Numbered from the stretch's first letter, positions 1 to 7,651 are shown. The stretch is 17,991 nt of DNA from Rhodothermia bacterium (GCA_018679295.1 JAHHLP010000504.1:1-17991); one strand, 5' to 3'. Made by a program: numbers and translations. The notes: a model not told the origin generated them from the letters alone.

Positions 1-74
1 CGGCTATCCGGGGTGGAGCTTCCCTGGTGCATGGGGTGCAGATGCTCGAGCAAGCCAAAAAACTCACGATGTAG
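1..74 (+). CDS. C-terminal end of a probable AhpD-like (arsenosugar biosynthesis-associated, peroxidase-like) protein, partial
   Basis: Only the last 23 or so codons lie in the window, in frame 3, ending at TAG 72-74. The visible tail includes the residues GGASLVHGVQMLEQ. This looks like the C-terminal helix of the small alkylhydroperoxidase/carboxymuconolactone-decarboxylase-like proteins that are regularly encoded next to the ArsS radical SAM enzyme. The identification rests on this short tail plus the position 40 bases upstream of arsS on the same strand. The catalytic Cys (or selenocysteine) region lies outside the window, so activity cannot be judged. The alternative is an unrelated short C-terminus. 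The reading frame and stop are seen directly; the family is inferred. Confidence 0.55.
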   Translation, partial: AIRGGASLVHGVQMLEQAKKLTM

Positions 75-114
75 CCAGGTATTGGCTCAATCAGGTAGAG
101 AGAACAATCCGACT

Positions 115-1254
115 ATGTCAGAAACCTTAATACCCCTCGACACCATTGGCGGCGATGGATCGATGCTTGACGTCGAGGGGCCGCGGTCAACGACGAGTCT
201 TGCATATCGCAGATCAGCGCTGGCCTCGCCGGATGAGCAGTTTCGAGCGCTGGAAGGTGCCCTGATCAATAGTGGTCCGACAGGCACAGGTGATTTCTTT
301 GCTGACGTGACGGCGGCCGGCTGGGATGCACTGCGTCCGCAGAAGCTTGAGATCTTCCAGATCAACCTGGGCAAGCTTTGCAATATGACCTGTCGGCACT
401 GTCATGTCGATTCGGGGCCCGACCGCACCGACGAGAACATGGACCTGGATACGGTGAAAGCCTGCTTGCGGGCTATCGACGTGAGCGGAGCGCACACCGT
501 CGATTTGACGGGTGGGGCGCCGGAGCTCAATCCCCACTTTGAGTATCTCGTGGACGAGGTCACGCGAAAGGGGCTTCACGTGTTCGACAGGTGTAACCTG
601 ACCATTCTGACGACCCGTCGCTACCGCCACCTTGCGCAATGGTTTGCCGACCGTAACGTTGAAGTCGTCTGTTCACTGCCGCACTATCGCAGGTTCGGAA
701 CGGACGCGCAGCGTGGCGAGGGCGCGTACAAGAAGTCTCTTGAGGCCCTCCACCTGCTTAACTCAGTAGGGTATGGCTTCGGCGACCCGGATCGGCGACT
801 GACGCTCGTTACGAACCCGGTAGGTGCGTTTCTGGCCGGAAGCCAAGACTCGCTGGAGAGGGAATGGAAGGAAGCCCTTGAACGAAATCACGGCGTTCAC
901 TTCGACCGCCTCCTTGCGCTCAACAACATGCCGATGTCGCGGTATCTGGAATGGCTTCTCGAGAAGGATCAGCTGGGTGAGTATCTCGAACGGTTGGTGA
1001 ACGCCTTCAACCCGGCCACCATAGCGGGCCTCATGTGCCGCAACACGCTATCGGTGTCGTGGGACGGATACTTGTACGACTGCGACTTTAATCAGCAGCT
1101 GCTGATGCACATGGACATGGGTAACGCTCAGCGACCGCATGTAAAAGACTTTTCGCTGGATCATTGGCTGGACCACGACATCCGGACGCATCGGCATTGC
1201 TACGGATGCACGGCGGGAGCCGGCAGCGGGTGCGGCGGTGCCATCGCCGAGTAG
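115..1254 (+). CDS. arsS: Arsenosugar biosynthesis radical SAM protein ArsS
   Basis: Radical S-adenosylmethionine enzyme of 379 aa. In the characterised family it joins a 5'-deoxyadenosyl group from SAM to a methylated arsenical, the committed step to arsenosugars. The [4Fe-4S]-binding motif CNMTCRHC is at residues 89-96 (C89, C93, C96), followed by the family segment LTGGAPELNPHFEYLV near residue 131. The C-terminus is Cys-rich (C308, C323, C362, C365, C373) and ends CYGCTAGAGSGCGGA, a hallmark of this family. Some family members carry selenocysteine in this Cys-rich region; here the visible positions are ordinary Cys codons. ATG 115 is chosen because the 34 residues before it, read from GTG 13, overlap the previous gene's end and look non-coding; a purine-rich AGGTAGAGAG lies about 12 bases upstream. 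The gene converges on the thioredoxin gene with 5 bases between the stops. Family membership is firm; the substrate is inferred from the family. Confidence 0.88.
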   Translation: MSETLIPLDTIGGDGSMLDVEGPRSTTSLAYRRSALASPDEQFRALEGALINSGPTGTGDFFADVTAAGWDALRPQKLEIFQINLGKLCNMTCRHCHVDSGPDRTDENMDLDTVKACLRAIDVSGAHTVDLTGGAPELNPHFEYLVDEVTRKGLHVFDRCNLTILTTRRYRHLAQWFADRNVEVVCSLPHYRRFGTDAQRGEGAYKKSLEALHLLNSVGYGFGDPDRRLTLVTNPVGAFLAGSQDSLEREWKEALERNHGVHFDRLLALNNMPMSRYLEWLLEKDQLGEYLERLVNAFNPATIAGLMCRNTLSVSWDGYLYDCDFNQQLLMHMDMGNAQRPHVKDFSLDHWLDHDIRTHRHCYGCTAGAGSGCGGAIAE

Positions 1255-1259
1255 CGAGA

Positions 1260-2075
1260 CTAATACAATGCCATGTTGAATTGTGGACGGTATTCTCTTG
1301 TGACCGGGTGCTGTTCTCCCAGCATGCTGAATAGCGCCAGGCAGGCCTTTCGCGCGCCGTCGTCGTCGTAGTACCGATCTGTTGAGATGACTTCGATGAA
1401 AGCTTCGAGCGCTTGCGCCACTTGTTCCTGCGTGAGCGCCTCAATGGCCCGAATGTAGGAGCCTTTGCCCGTGCCTCCGGGAAGATTATCAAAGGGTGGA
1501 TTCATCGCCAGGAGCCGGCTGATCACGACTATTCCTCCCCCGACCTGCTGCAGAACGGGGTCGACGATCTCGACGCTCTCGACAAGCTGTCTGGCTCGTT
1601 CGGGCTCATCGAAAAGAACATGTTGCGCCAACATTAAAGCGGCAGCCGTATTACCGGCGTCTTCGGACAACGCGGTTTCGAGAAGTTTTTTTGCAGAGTC
1701 GTTCCTGCCCTCTTCGATAGCTTGTCTCGCTTCGTCCACGAGGTTTTGACTCTTGCTCGGGACCGCGCGTGACAGCCACTGCTCGACAGCATGCTTTGGC
1801 AGAGCCCCGGTGAACTCGTCCACAACCTCGCCGTCGACGAACATCTTCACGGCCGGTATTCCGCGGATGCCGTACTGAATAGAGAGCTCCTGGTTTTCGT
1901 CGGTGTTGACCTTAACCAGTTTCCACGCCTCGCCGTTGTCCGCCGCCAGCTCTTCGAGTACCGGTCCAAGGATTCGACAAGGGCCGCACCACGGCGCCCA
2001 AAAGTCGACTACGACTGGTATCTCTCGGCTCTTGTCGAGGACGTCTTCTTGAAAATTCTGCACCTCAAATGCCAT
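1260..2075 (-). CDS. cnoX: Thioredoxin domain-TPR protein, CnoX/YbbN-type chaperedoxin
   Basis: Cytosolic protein of 271 aa without a signal peptide. Residues 1-105 form a thioredoxin fold with the active site WCGPC (C30, C33) and the cis-proline loop GIPAV (P74). Residues about 110-271 form TPR-like helices ending in the YbbN-family signature: a DDDGARKA segment, LFSMLGEQHP, and EYRPQFNMALY. Family members protect substrates of GroEL/DnaK from irreversible oxidation. E. coli CnoX has lost one active-site Cys, whereas this protein keeps both and may therefore also be an active disulfide reductase. The start at 2075 is preferred over the longer in-frame start at 2192 because thioredoxin homology begins there and the extra 39 residues look random. 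It runs convergent to arsS and divergent from the beta-propeller lipoprotein; the 182-base gap (2076-2257) must hold both promoters. Confidence 0.85.
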   Translation of the reverse strand: MAFEVQNFQEDVLDKSREIPVVVDFWAPWCGPCRILGPVLEELAADNGEAWKLVKVNTDENQELSIQYGIRGIPAVKMFVDGEVVDEFTGALPKHAVEQWLSRAVPSKSQNLVDEARQAIEEGRNDSAKKLLETALSEDAGNTAAALMLAQHVLFDEPERARQLVESVEIVDPVLQQVGGGIVVISRLLAMNPPFDNLPGGTGKGSYIRAIEALTQEQVAQALEAFIEVISTDRYYDDDGARKACLALFSMLGEQHPVTREYRPQFNMALY

Positions 2076-2257
2076 GGGCTCGATACTTTTTTTGTCCGGA
2101 GTCGGTGTCGATTCCCAAGATCTGATCACCGTCAGATCGAAGGCCGTCTCACCGTCGTCACAGTGATGTATGGTCGGGTGCCCGTCGTACATGCGGACGG
2201 GCCGGACCGTCAGGAGTTCTTGAAAAAACGAGCGTCGTCTAACGGCGCCTTAGCTAA

Positions 2258-3424
2258 ATGACGTCAACAATGCCCCACGCTTTCAGATTCGCCTTCATAG
2301 CAATTTTAAGCCTCGCGGTAGCCGCCTGTGTGGATTCGCAGCAGGTCCCCGAAGAGGTCGCCGTCTATGAGGCCTCCGAGGACTCTCTCCGCTTTTCCGG
2401 AGAAATGCATCTCCGAAACATTCGCCAACTCACCTTCGGTGGCAACAACGCCGAAGCGTACTGGAGCTATGATGACGAGCAATTGATCTTCCAAAGTGAT
2501 TCGGAGGACCTTTCTTCACAAGGCTGCGACCAGATTTTCGTGATGAACGCGGATGGTACACCCCTGGAGGACGGTGAGCAGTACCGCCTCGTGTCGACCG
2601 GCTTCGGTCGAACAACATGTGCGTACTTCCTGCCTGACGGACGCATTGTCTACGGGTCGACGCACGAGGGCGGTAGAGAGTGTCCGGAGTACACCCCCTT
2701 CGCCTCAGGGCGATATGTCTGGCCGATCTTTCCCTCCTACGACATCTACGTCGCGGATGCCGATGGATCTAATCCAGAAGTATTGATTGGCGGTGACGGG
2801 TACGACGCAGAGGCGACGGTATCTCCGGATGGTCGGTTTATCGTTTTTACCTCAACGCGGTCGGGCGATCTGGACCTCTGGCGATATGAGTTTGAGACGG
2901 GAGAACTTCTGCAGCTTACGTCTGATCTTGGTTACGACGGCGGTGCGTTTTTCTCACCCGACTCCAAATCGATCGTCTGGCGCGCCAGTCGGCCGGAGGG
3001 GGAAGCGGCTGAGGCCTACAAAGAACTGTTGGCTCAAAACCTGATCGAGCCCGGAAGCCTGAATCTGTTTGTGGCAAATGCAGATGGTTCAAATCCGCGC
3101 CAGGTCACGGATCTTCCGGGCGCCAACTGGGCACCGTTCTTCCATCCCGGCGGTGAAAAAATCATTTTTACCAGCAATCACCACAAAATGGAGGAGGGCG
3201 GCCGGGAGTTCGACCTTTTCATGGTTGGCCTGGATGGAGAGAATCTGACTCGCATCACCCACTCGGGGACGTTCGACGCGTTCCCGATGTTCTCGTACGA
3301 CGGGACGAAGCTCGTCTTCGCTTCGAACCGCCGCGGCGATCGTCAGCCGAGCCGCGATACGAACGTTTTTGTGGCTGACTGGGTCGAGAGTCCCCAGCAA
3401 GAAGACCTCGAGTTTGGCGGTTAG
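2258..3424 (+). CDS. TolB-like PD40 beta-propeller lipoprotein
   Basis: Protein of 388 aa with a type II signal peptide: basic start, hydrophobic core at residues 11-22, lipobox AVAAC with the acylated Cys at residue 24. It should be anchored in a membrane facing the periplasm. The rest is a WD40-like/PD40 beta-propeller. Recurrent blade motifs can be read near residues 66-80 (AYWSYDDEQLIF), 123-134 (FLPDGRIVYGS), 184-200 (VSPDGRFIVFTS), 228-242 (FSPDSKSIVW), 292-306 (FHPGGEKIIFTS) and 341-357 (FSYDGTKLVFAS). Several blades are followed by a DLxxMxxDG-type strand. TolB-family propellers act in protein-protein contacts at the envelope, but no tol/pal genes are nearby, so no pathway is assigned. 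A second ATG lies 4 codons in; the first abuts a TTAGCTAA palindrome and lacks a clear Shine-Dalgarno. The stop lies 98 bases before the binding-protein gene, which has its own operator. Confidence 0.8.
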   Translation: MTSTMPHAFRFAFIAILSLAVAACVDSQQVPEEVAVYEASEDSLRFSGEMHLRNIRQLTFGGNNAEAYWSYDDEQLIFQSDSEDLSSQGCDQIFVMNADGTPLEDGEQYRLVSTGFGRTTCAYFLPDGRIVYGSTHEGGRECPEYTPFASGRYVWPIFPSYDIYVADADGSNPEVLIGGDGYDAEATVSPDGRFIVFTSTRSGDLDLWRYEFETGELLQLTSDLGYDGGAFFSPDSKSIVWRASRPEGEAAEAYKELLAQNLIEPGSLNLFVANADGSNPRQVTDLPGANWAPFFHPGGEKIIFTSNHHKMEEGGREFDLFMVGLDGENLTRITHSGTFDAFPMFSYDGTKLVFASNRRGDRQPSRDTNVFVADWVESPQQEDLEFGG

Positions 3425-3478
3425 CCGTCCGAACAGTTGCGGACTCCGGCAGAAAGAGCGGAAACATGCGGATGGCCC

Positions 3479-3502
3479 AAAAGTTAGCCTTATCTAACTT
3501 TT
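3479..3502 (+). promoter_or_regulatory. Inverted repeat, probable DtxR/MntR-family metal-repressor operator
   Basis: Perfect 9-base arms AAAAGTTAG (3479-3487) and CTAACTTTT (3494-3502) are separated by CCTTAT. The element lies 20 bases upstream of the ATG of the metal-binding lipoprotein gene. The inner GTTAG-N6-CTAAC core resembles operators of DtxR/IdeR/MntR-type repressors (TTAGG-like half-sites). The right arm overlaps TAACTTTTG, close to the Bacteroidota -7 element TAnnTTTG, and the spacer contains TTATCT, a possible -10, so a bound repressor would block initiation. No run of T follows a GC-rich stem, which argues against a terminator. The symmetry is seen directly; the identity of the regulator is inferred, and no free-standing repressor gene lies in the window. 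Confidence 0.6.
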
Positions 3503-3522
3503 GATTTAACGCGACTGTAAAA

Positions 3523-4473
3523 ATGCTCCGTGGTTCCCTGATTGGCAGCTTCCTGGTGATGGCTGCAGTGCTCGTGACGGCTTTCGGCTGCTCTCCCAGA
3601 AAGGCGGATCGGCAGCAGAATGGCAAGCTCAACGTTGTCGCAACGACTAACCTGGTTGGTGACCTCGCTGCAATTATTGGGGGAGAGGCCGTCGAGGTAA
3701 CCTCCCTGATGGGACCTGGCGTTGACCCGCACCTCTACAAAGCGAGCGAGGGTGACGTGCGGCGGATGGCAGGTGCAGAAGCCATCTTCTACGGCGGCCT
3801 CCACCTCGAAGGCAAGATGACCGACATATTCGAGCAGATGAAGTCGAGGAATGTCCCGACCTTCGCAGTTACGGTCGGCAATCCGGATTCCATCTACATC
3901 GAGTCTCCCAACTTTGGAGGGAATTACGATCCCCACATCTGGTTCGATGTTAGCCTCTGGAAGGGTGCGGCTTCATTCGTGGCGGAATCATTGTCGGAGC
4001 TCGTGCCCGAGCAAAGTGACGAGTTTCAATCCAACCTTGCATCGTACCTGGGCGAGTTGGACTCGCTGGATTCGTGGGTCAGGAGCAGGACGAATGAAGT
4101 ACCGGAGTCGGCCCGCGTAGTGATCACCTCGCACGACGCATTCGGTTATTTCGGTCGTGCATATGGATACGAGGTCCGTGGACTACAGGGTATCAGCACG
4201 GCAACGGAGGCTGGAGCAGCTGACGTCCAGGATCTGGCAGAGTTCGTTGCGTCCAACCGCATACCGGCAATGTTCGTAGCATCCTCGGTACAAGCGCGCG
4301 GGATTGAGGCAGTTCGCGAGGCTGTGCGTTCGCGCGGTTTCGACGTTCGAATCGGCGGTAATCTGTTTAGCGATGCGTTGGGAGCACCTGATACGCCCGA
4401 AGGAACGTATGTTGGTATGTTTCGCCACAACGTCAATACCATCGTGGACGCGCTGAGCGTGACGCCTTCCTAG
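3523..4473 (+). CDS. troA: Metal (Mn/Zn/Fe) ABC transporter substrate-binding lipoprotein, TroA/ZnuA family
   Basis: Cluster A-I solute-binding lipoprotein of 316 aa that captures a divalent metal outside the inner membrane for the importer encoded just downstream. The signal peptide ends in a lipobox VTAFGC, so Cys23 is the lipid anchor. The four metal ligands expected for the family are visible: H70 in GVDPHLY, H138 in DPHIWFD, H204 in SHDAFGYF and D284 in LFSDAL. A His at the third position fits TroA/ZnuA; manganese-specific PsaA-type proteins use Glu there. The His-rich loop common in zinc-specific ZnuA is absent, so Mn, Zn or Fe all remain possible. It is the first gene of a four-gene operon and is preceded by the inverted-repeat operator. 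The symbol follows the treponemal troABCD order and is by family only. Confidence 0.85.
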   Translation: MLRGSLIGSFLVMAAVLVTAFGCSPRKADRQQNGKLNVVATTNLVGDLAAIIGGEAVEVTSLMGPGVDPHLYKASEGDVRRMAGAEAIFYGGLHLEGKMTDIFEQMKSRNVPTFAVTVGNPDSIYIESPNFGGNYDPHIWFDVSLWKGAASFVAESLSELVPEQSDEFQSNLASYLGELDSLDSWVRSRTNEVPESARVVITSHDAFGYFGRAYGYEVRGLQGISTATEAGAADVQDLAEFVASNRIPAMFVASSVQARGIEAVREAVRSRGFDVRIGGNLFSDALGAPDTPEGTYVGMFRHNVNTIVDALSVTPS

Positions 4474-4552
4474 GTTCTGCAACCACAGGCGTGAATTATG
4501 CGGCGTAGTAGAGCCGTGAATAGTTCGGCGTTTTGGAACCAGCCGTAATAGC

Positions 4553-5380
4553 ATGATACAGAGCATCGAGCCCTCAGCACACGCGATCGACGTCCGAGAC
4601 CTGACCGTTGCCTATCGCGACAAACCGGTTCTGTGGGACATTGACCTGATCGTGCCCAAAGGCGTCCTGATGGCCGTGGTAGGGCCGAACGGCGCGGGAA
4701 AGACCACGCTTCTCAAGGCCATCCTTGGACTGGTGCGTCCAGCGGCGGGTGAAGTGCTGGTGTATGGTGAGGCGTACGAGAAGCAGCGCCATCTGGTAGC
4801 CTACGTGCCGCAGCGAGGCAGCGTCGACTGGGATTTTCCAACGAACGTGCTCGACGTCGTATTGATGGGACTGTACGGGAAGATCGGATGGCTTAGGCGT
4901 CCCGGCTCCGAGGAGCGAAAGCTGGCTCTCGACGCTTTGGAGAAGGTCGGCATGGCAGATTATGCGGGTCGCCAGATCAGCCAGCTGTCGGGAGGCCAAC
5001 AGCAGCGTGTGTTTCTTGCTCGCGCTCTGGTGCAGGATGCCGAGTTGTATTTCATGGACGAGCCCTTTCAGGGCGTTGACGCGACGACGGAGCGCGCAAT
5101 CGTCGCACTCCTCCGAGAGTTGAGGCAGCGCGACAAAACGGTAGTAGTCGTGCACCACGATCTCCAGACTGTGCCGGAGTACTTCGATAGCGTTCTTCTT
5201 CTCAACGTTCGCCGCATCGCTGCGGGACCTGTGGAGGACGTGTTCACTGAGGACAACCTGCGCCTGACTTATGGCGGCCGGGTCGGCTTTCTCCGCGACA
5301 CCCGGAGAAGTGTAGAGCCCGTGCCAGACAGCCGGCAGGAGACGGAGCCGGAGGATCGGTCGCTTCGCGACATCGCTTGA
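4553..5380 (+). CDS. troB: Metal ABC transporter ATP-binding protein
   Basis: ATPase subunit of 275 aa that powers the metal importer from the cytoplasmic side. All catalytic motifs are present: Walker A GPNGAGKT (44-51), Q-loop Q87 in VPQR, signature LSGGQQQRV (145-153), Walker B LYFMDE (165-170), D-loop GVD, and the H-loop in VVHHDL (H202). The segment VPQRGSVDWDFP after the Q-loop is typical of Mn/Zn (MntB/ZnuC/TroB) ATPases. The last ~25 residues are polar and probably disordered. The gene lies 79 bases after the binding-protein gene and 1 base before the first permease, so it is co-transcribed with both. No good Shine-Dalgarno precedes the ATG. Family assignment is firm; the exact metal is not known. 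Confidence 0.9.
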   Translation: MIQSIEPSAHAIDVRDLTVAYRDKPVLWDIDLIVPKGVLMAVVGPNGAGKTTLLKAILGLVRPAAGEVLVYGEAYEKQRHLVAYVPQRGSVDWDFPTNVLDVVLMGLYGKIGWLRRPGSEERKLALDALEKVGMADYAGRQISQLSGGQQQRVFLARALVQDAELYFMDEPFQGVDATTERAIVALLRELRQRDKTVVVVHHDLQTVPEYFDSVLLLNVRRIAAGPVEDVFTEDNLRLTYGGRVGFLRDTRRSVEPVPDSRQETEPEDRSLRDIA

Positions 5381-5381
5381 T

Positions 5382-6542
5382 ATGGATATTCTGACGGACC
5401 TCTTTTCGGACTACACCCTCCGGACGGTGGCATTGGGCTCGTCAGTGCTGGGAATAACGTCGGGTACGCTTGGCACTTACGCAGTGCTTCGACAGCAAAG
5501 CCTGCTTGGCGATGCAATATCCCACGCGGCACTCCCAGGAATCGCCATCGCCTTCTTGCTGACGGGTGCCAAGATCCCGATCGTGCTTCTGCTCGGGGCT
5601 GCCGTGGCCGGATGGGTCGCGACCGTCGCTGTGACCACTATCACTGAGACGACACGCATCAAGTACGATGGCGCGCTGGGACTCGTGCTTTCGGTGTTCT
5701 TCGGGTTCGGCCTCGTCCTTCTAACGTACATCCAGAAGATCCCGAACGCCAATCAGGCCGGCCTCGATGCGTTCCTATTCGGTCAGGCGGCGTCGCTCGT
5801 GATGGCCGATGTCCAACTTATGGCGATTATCGGATTGGCGAGCCTCCTGTGCGTCGGTGTGCTTTGGAAGGAGTTCAAGATCCTGTCATTTGATCCGGAG
5901 TTCGCCCGCACGATGGGTATGCCGGTCAGAGTGCTCGACATCTCCCTGACCACGCTGCTCGTTGTCGCCATCGTGATCGGGCTGCAGACGGTCGGTGTCG
6001 TACTGATGAGCGCGATTATCATTGCGCCCGCTGCGGCTGCGCGTCAGTGGACCGATCGCCTGGGGATCATGATGATACTGTCGGCAGCGGTCGGAGCGGC
6101 CTCGGGTGTAGCCGGTGCCATGATCAGCAGCAGTTCCGCCAACATACCTACCGGCCCCACTATTGTGCTTTGCGTGGGTGCGATCGTGATCGTGTCGCTC
6201 TTTCTATCGCCCCATCGAGGTCTCGTATGGCGCTGGATCAGGGAGTGGCGTAACTCGCGGCGCCTCAGACTCGAAGCAGTCCTGCTGGACCTGTTTGCTC
6301 TCGCGGCACACCATGAACGGTCCGACCACCCTCACCAGGAGGCCGTTCTGAACATCATGAGCGATCCGACGGGTCGGACCTATCAGAACCTCCGCATTCT
6401 CGAGGAACGCGGTTTTGTCAGGCAGGTCGGGCCGACGCTTTGGGCGTTGACGGCAACTGGAGTGGCGCGAGCACGTGCTCTCATTGATACGCGCCTTACG
6501 GCTCCCTCGGCACGCCACGATCGCGACGGAGGCGGACGATGA
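5382..6542 (+). CDS. troC: Metal ABC transporter permease (ABC-3 family) with C-terminal winged-helix tail
   Basis: Inner-membrane permease of 386 aa. Residues 1-280 are the ABC-3 core with about 8 hydrophobic segments, the family motif GDAISHAALPGI (43-54) and the coupling region KILSFDPEFARTMGMP (166-181). Beyond the last membrane segment, residues about 294-372 form a cytoplasmic domain that reads like a winged helix-turn-helix of the DtxR/MarR type: RLEAVLLDLFALA, then GRTYQNLRILEERGFVRQVG, then WALTATGVARARAL (helix, recognition helix, wing, helix). A plain ABC-3 permease is about 260-290 aa, so the tail is an addition. Such permease-DtxR-like fusions are known in Bacteroidota and relatives. 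Whether the tail binds DNA or metal, or only regulates transport, cannot be told here. The stop overlaps the next gene by 4 bases (ATGA). Confidence 0.87.
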   Translation: MDILTDLFSDYTLRTVALGSSVLGITSGTLGTYAVLRQQSLLGDAISHAALPGIAIAFLLTGAKIPIVLLLGAAVAGWVATVAVTTITETTRIKYDGALGLVLSVFFGFGLVLLTYIQKIPNANQAGLDAFLFGQAASLVMADVQLMAIIGLASLLCVGVLWKEFKILSFDPEFARTMGMPVRVLDISLTTLLVVAIVIGLQTVGVVLMSAIIIAPAAAARQWTDRLGIMMILSAAVGAASGVAGAMISSSSANIPTGPTIVLCVGAIVIVSLFLSPHRGLVWRWIREWRNSRRLRLEAVLLDLFALAAHHERSDHPHQEAVLNIMSDPTGRTYQNLRILEERGFVRQVGPTLWALTATGVARARALIDTRLTAPSARHDRDGGGR

Positions 6543-7651
6543 CTATCGAGCAACTCGAGATACAGGCCATCGCCGTCATCGTTTCGGCAGCGTGCGCGGT
6601 ACCCGGAGTGTTTCTGGTGCTCCGAAGGATGGCCATGATGAGCGATGCTATCAGCCATGCAATACTGCCCGGGATCGTCGTGGCCTTTTTCGTGACGCAC
6701 GATCTCAACTCTCCGTTGCTCATCCTTGGTGCGGCAGTCACAGGGATCTTCACCGTCTTTCTGGTGGAGTCCATCCTGCGCACGCGGCTTCTCAAGGAGG
6801 ATGCTGCCATCGGCCTCGTGTTTCCCATCCTGTTCAGCATCGGCGTCGTTCTCATCGCCCGCTTCGCCGGTGATGTTCACCTCGACACGGATGCCGTTTT
6901 GCTCGGAGAACTCGCGTTCGCGCCATTCGATCGATGGGTCGTATTCGGAACTGACGTCGGCCCCAAGGCACTCTGGATGATGAGTGGCATCCTGATACTG
7001 AATACAGTGTTCATCATAGCCTTCTACAAGGAACTGAAGCTGTCGACGTTCGACGCGGGATTGGCGGCCGCACTTGGCTTCCTTCCAGGTGTCATGCACT
7101 ATGTTTTGATGACACTCGTATCGATCACCGCGGTAGGCGCCTTCGACGCCGTCGGCTCCATCCTCGTCGTGGCGCTCATGATCGGCCCGCCCGCGGCTGC
7201 CTACCTTCTGACCGATCGGTTATCACTCATGATCATACTGAGTATCGTGATCGGCATTGTGAGTGCATTGGGAGGCTATTGGATGGCCTATCTACTCGAT
7301 GCATCGATCGCGGGATGCATGGCGACCGCCGTCGGCCTGGTTTTCACGGCCGTTCTTTTGGCCGCTCCCGACAAGGGCGTTGTGTCTGTGCTGCGGAGAC
7401 GCTGGCGCCAGCAGTGGACCTTTGCGGAGAAGATGCTGGCGATCCATCTGCGTCACCACGAAGGACTCCCAGAGGCGAGACGTGAGAATCGCGCGGCACA
7501 CCTCCAGGAGCATCTGGGCTGGGCACCGGATTTCTCTGAAAGGGTGGTATGGTTTGCCGAACGCGACGGTCTGCTGAGTCGGCGGGGTGAGTATCTCATC
7601 CTCACCGACGCGGGCCGCGAGCTTGCAGCCGAGGCCATCGTCCAAAACTGA
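6539..7651 (+). CDS. troD: Second metal ABC transporter permease (ABC-3 family) with C-terminal winged-helix-like tail
   Basis: Inner-membrane permease of 370 aa, expected to pair with the upstream permease as a heterodimer. The ABC-3 core spans residues 1-278 with the motif SDAISHAILPGI (35-46), the coupling segment LKLSTFDAGLAAALGF (166-181) and GSILVVALMIGPPAAAYL (206-223). A cytoplasmic tail of about 75 residues (292-366) shows KMLAIHLRHHEG, VVWFAERDGLLSRRGEYLILTDAGRELA, which fits the last helix, wing and dimer helix of a winged-helix domain. Its first half is more divergent than in the partner and rich in Arg, Glu and His. The start overlaps the previous stop (ATGA), implying translational coupling. 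It is the last gene of the operon, and rny converges from the other side 83 bases downstream. No clear terminator was seen in that gap. Confidence 0.86.
   Translation: MTIEQLEIQAIAVIVSAACAVPGVFLVLRRMAMMSDAISHAILPGIVVAFFVTHDLNSPLLILGAAVTGIFTVFLVESILRTRLLKEDAAIGLVFPILFSIGVVLIARFAGDVHLDTDAVLLGELAFAPFDRWVVFGTDVGPKALWMMSGILILNTVFIIAFYKELKLSTFDAGLAAALGFLPGVMHYVLMTLVSITAVGAFDAVGSILVVALMIGPPAAAYLLTDRLSLMIILSIVIGIVSALGGYWMAYLLDASIAGCMATAVGLVFTAVLLAAPDKGVVSVLRRRWRQQWTFAEKMLAIHLRHHEGLPEARRENRAAHLQEHLGWAPDFSERVVWFAERDGLLSRRGEYLILTDAGRELAAEAIVQN

Noticed and set aside
13..114. N-terminal extension of ArsS from GTG 13
   Set aside because: It overlaps the reading frame of the preceding gene's end and has no homology; ATG 115 gives the usual family length.
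6383..7099. Minus-strand open frame of 238 codons across the permease junction
   Set aside because: Antisense to both permeases; its composition (many Asp, Glu, His, Gln) mirrors hydrophobic codons on the other strand.
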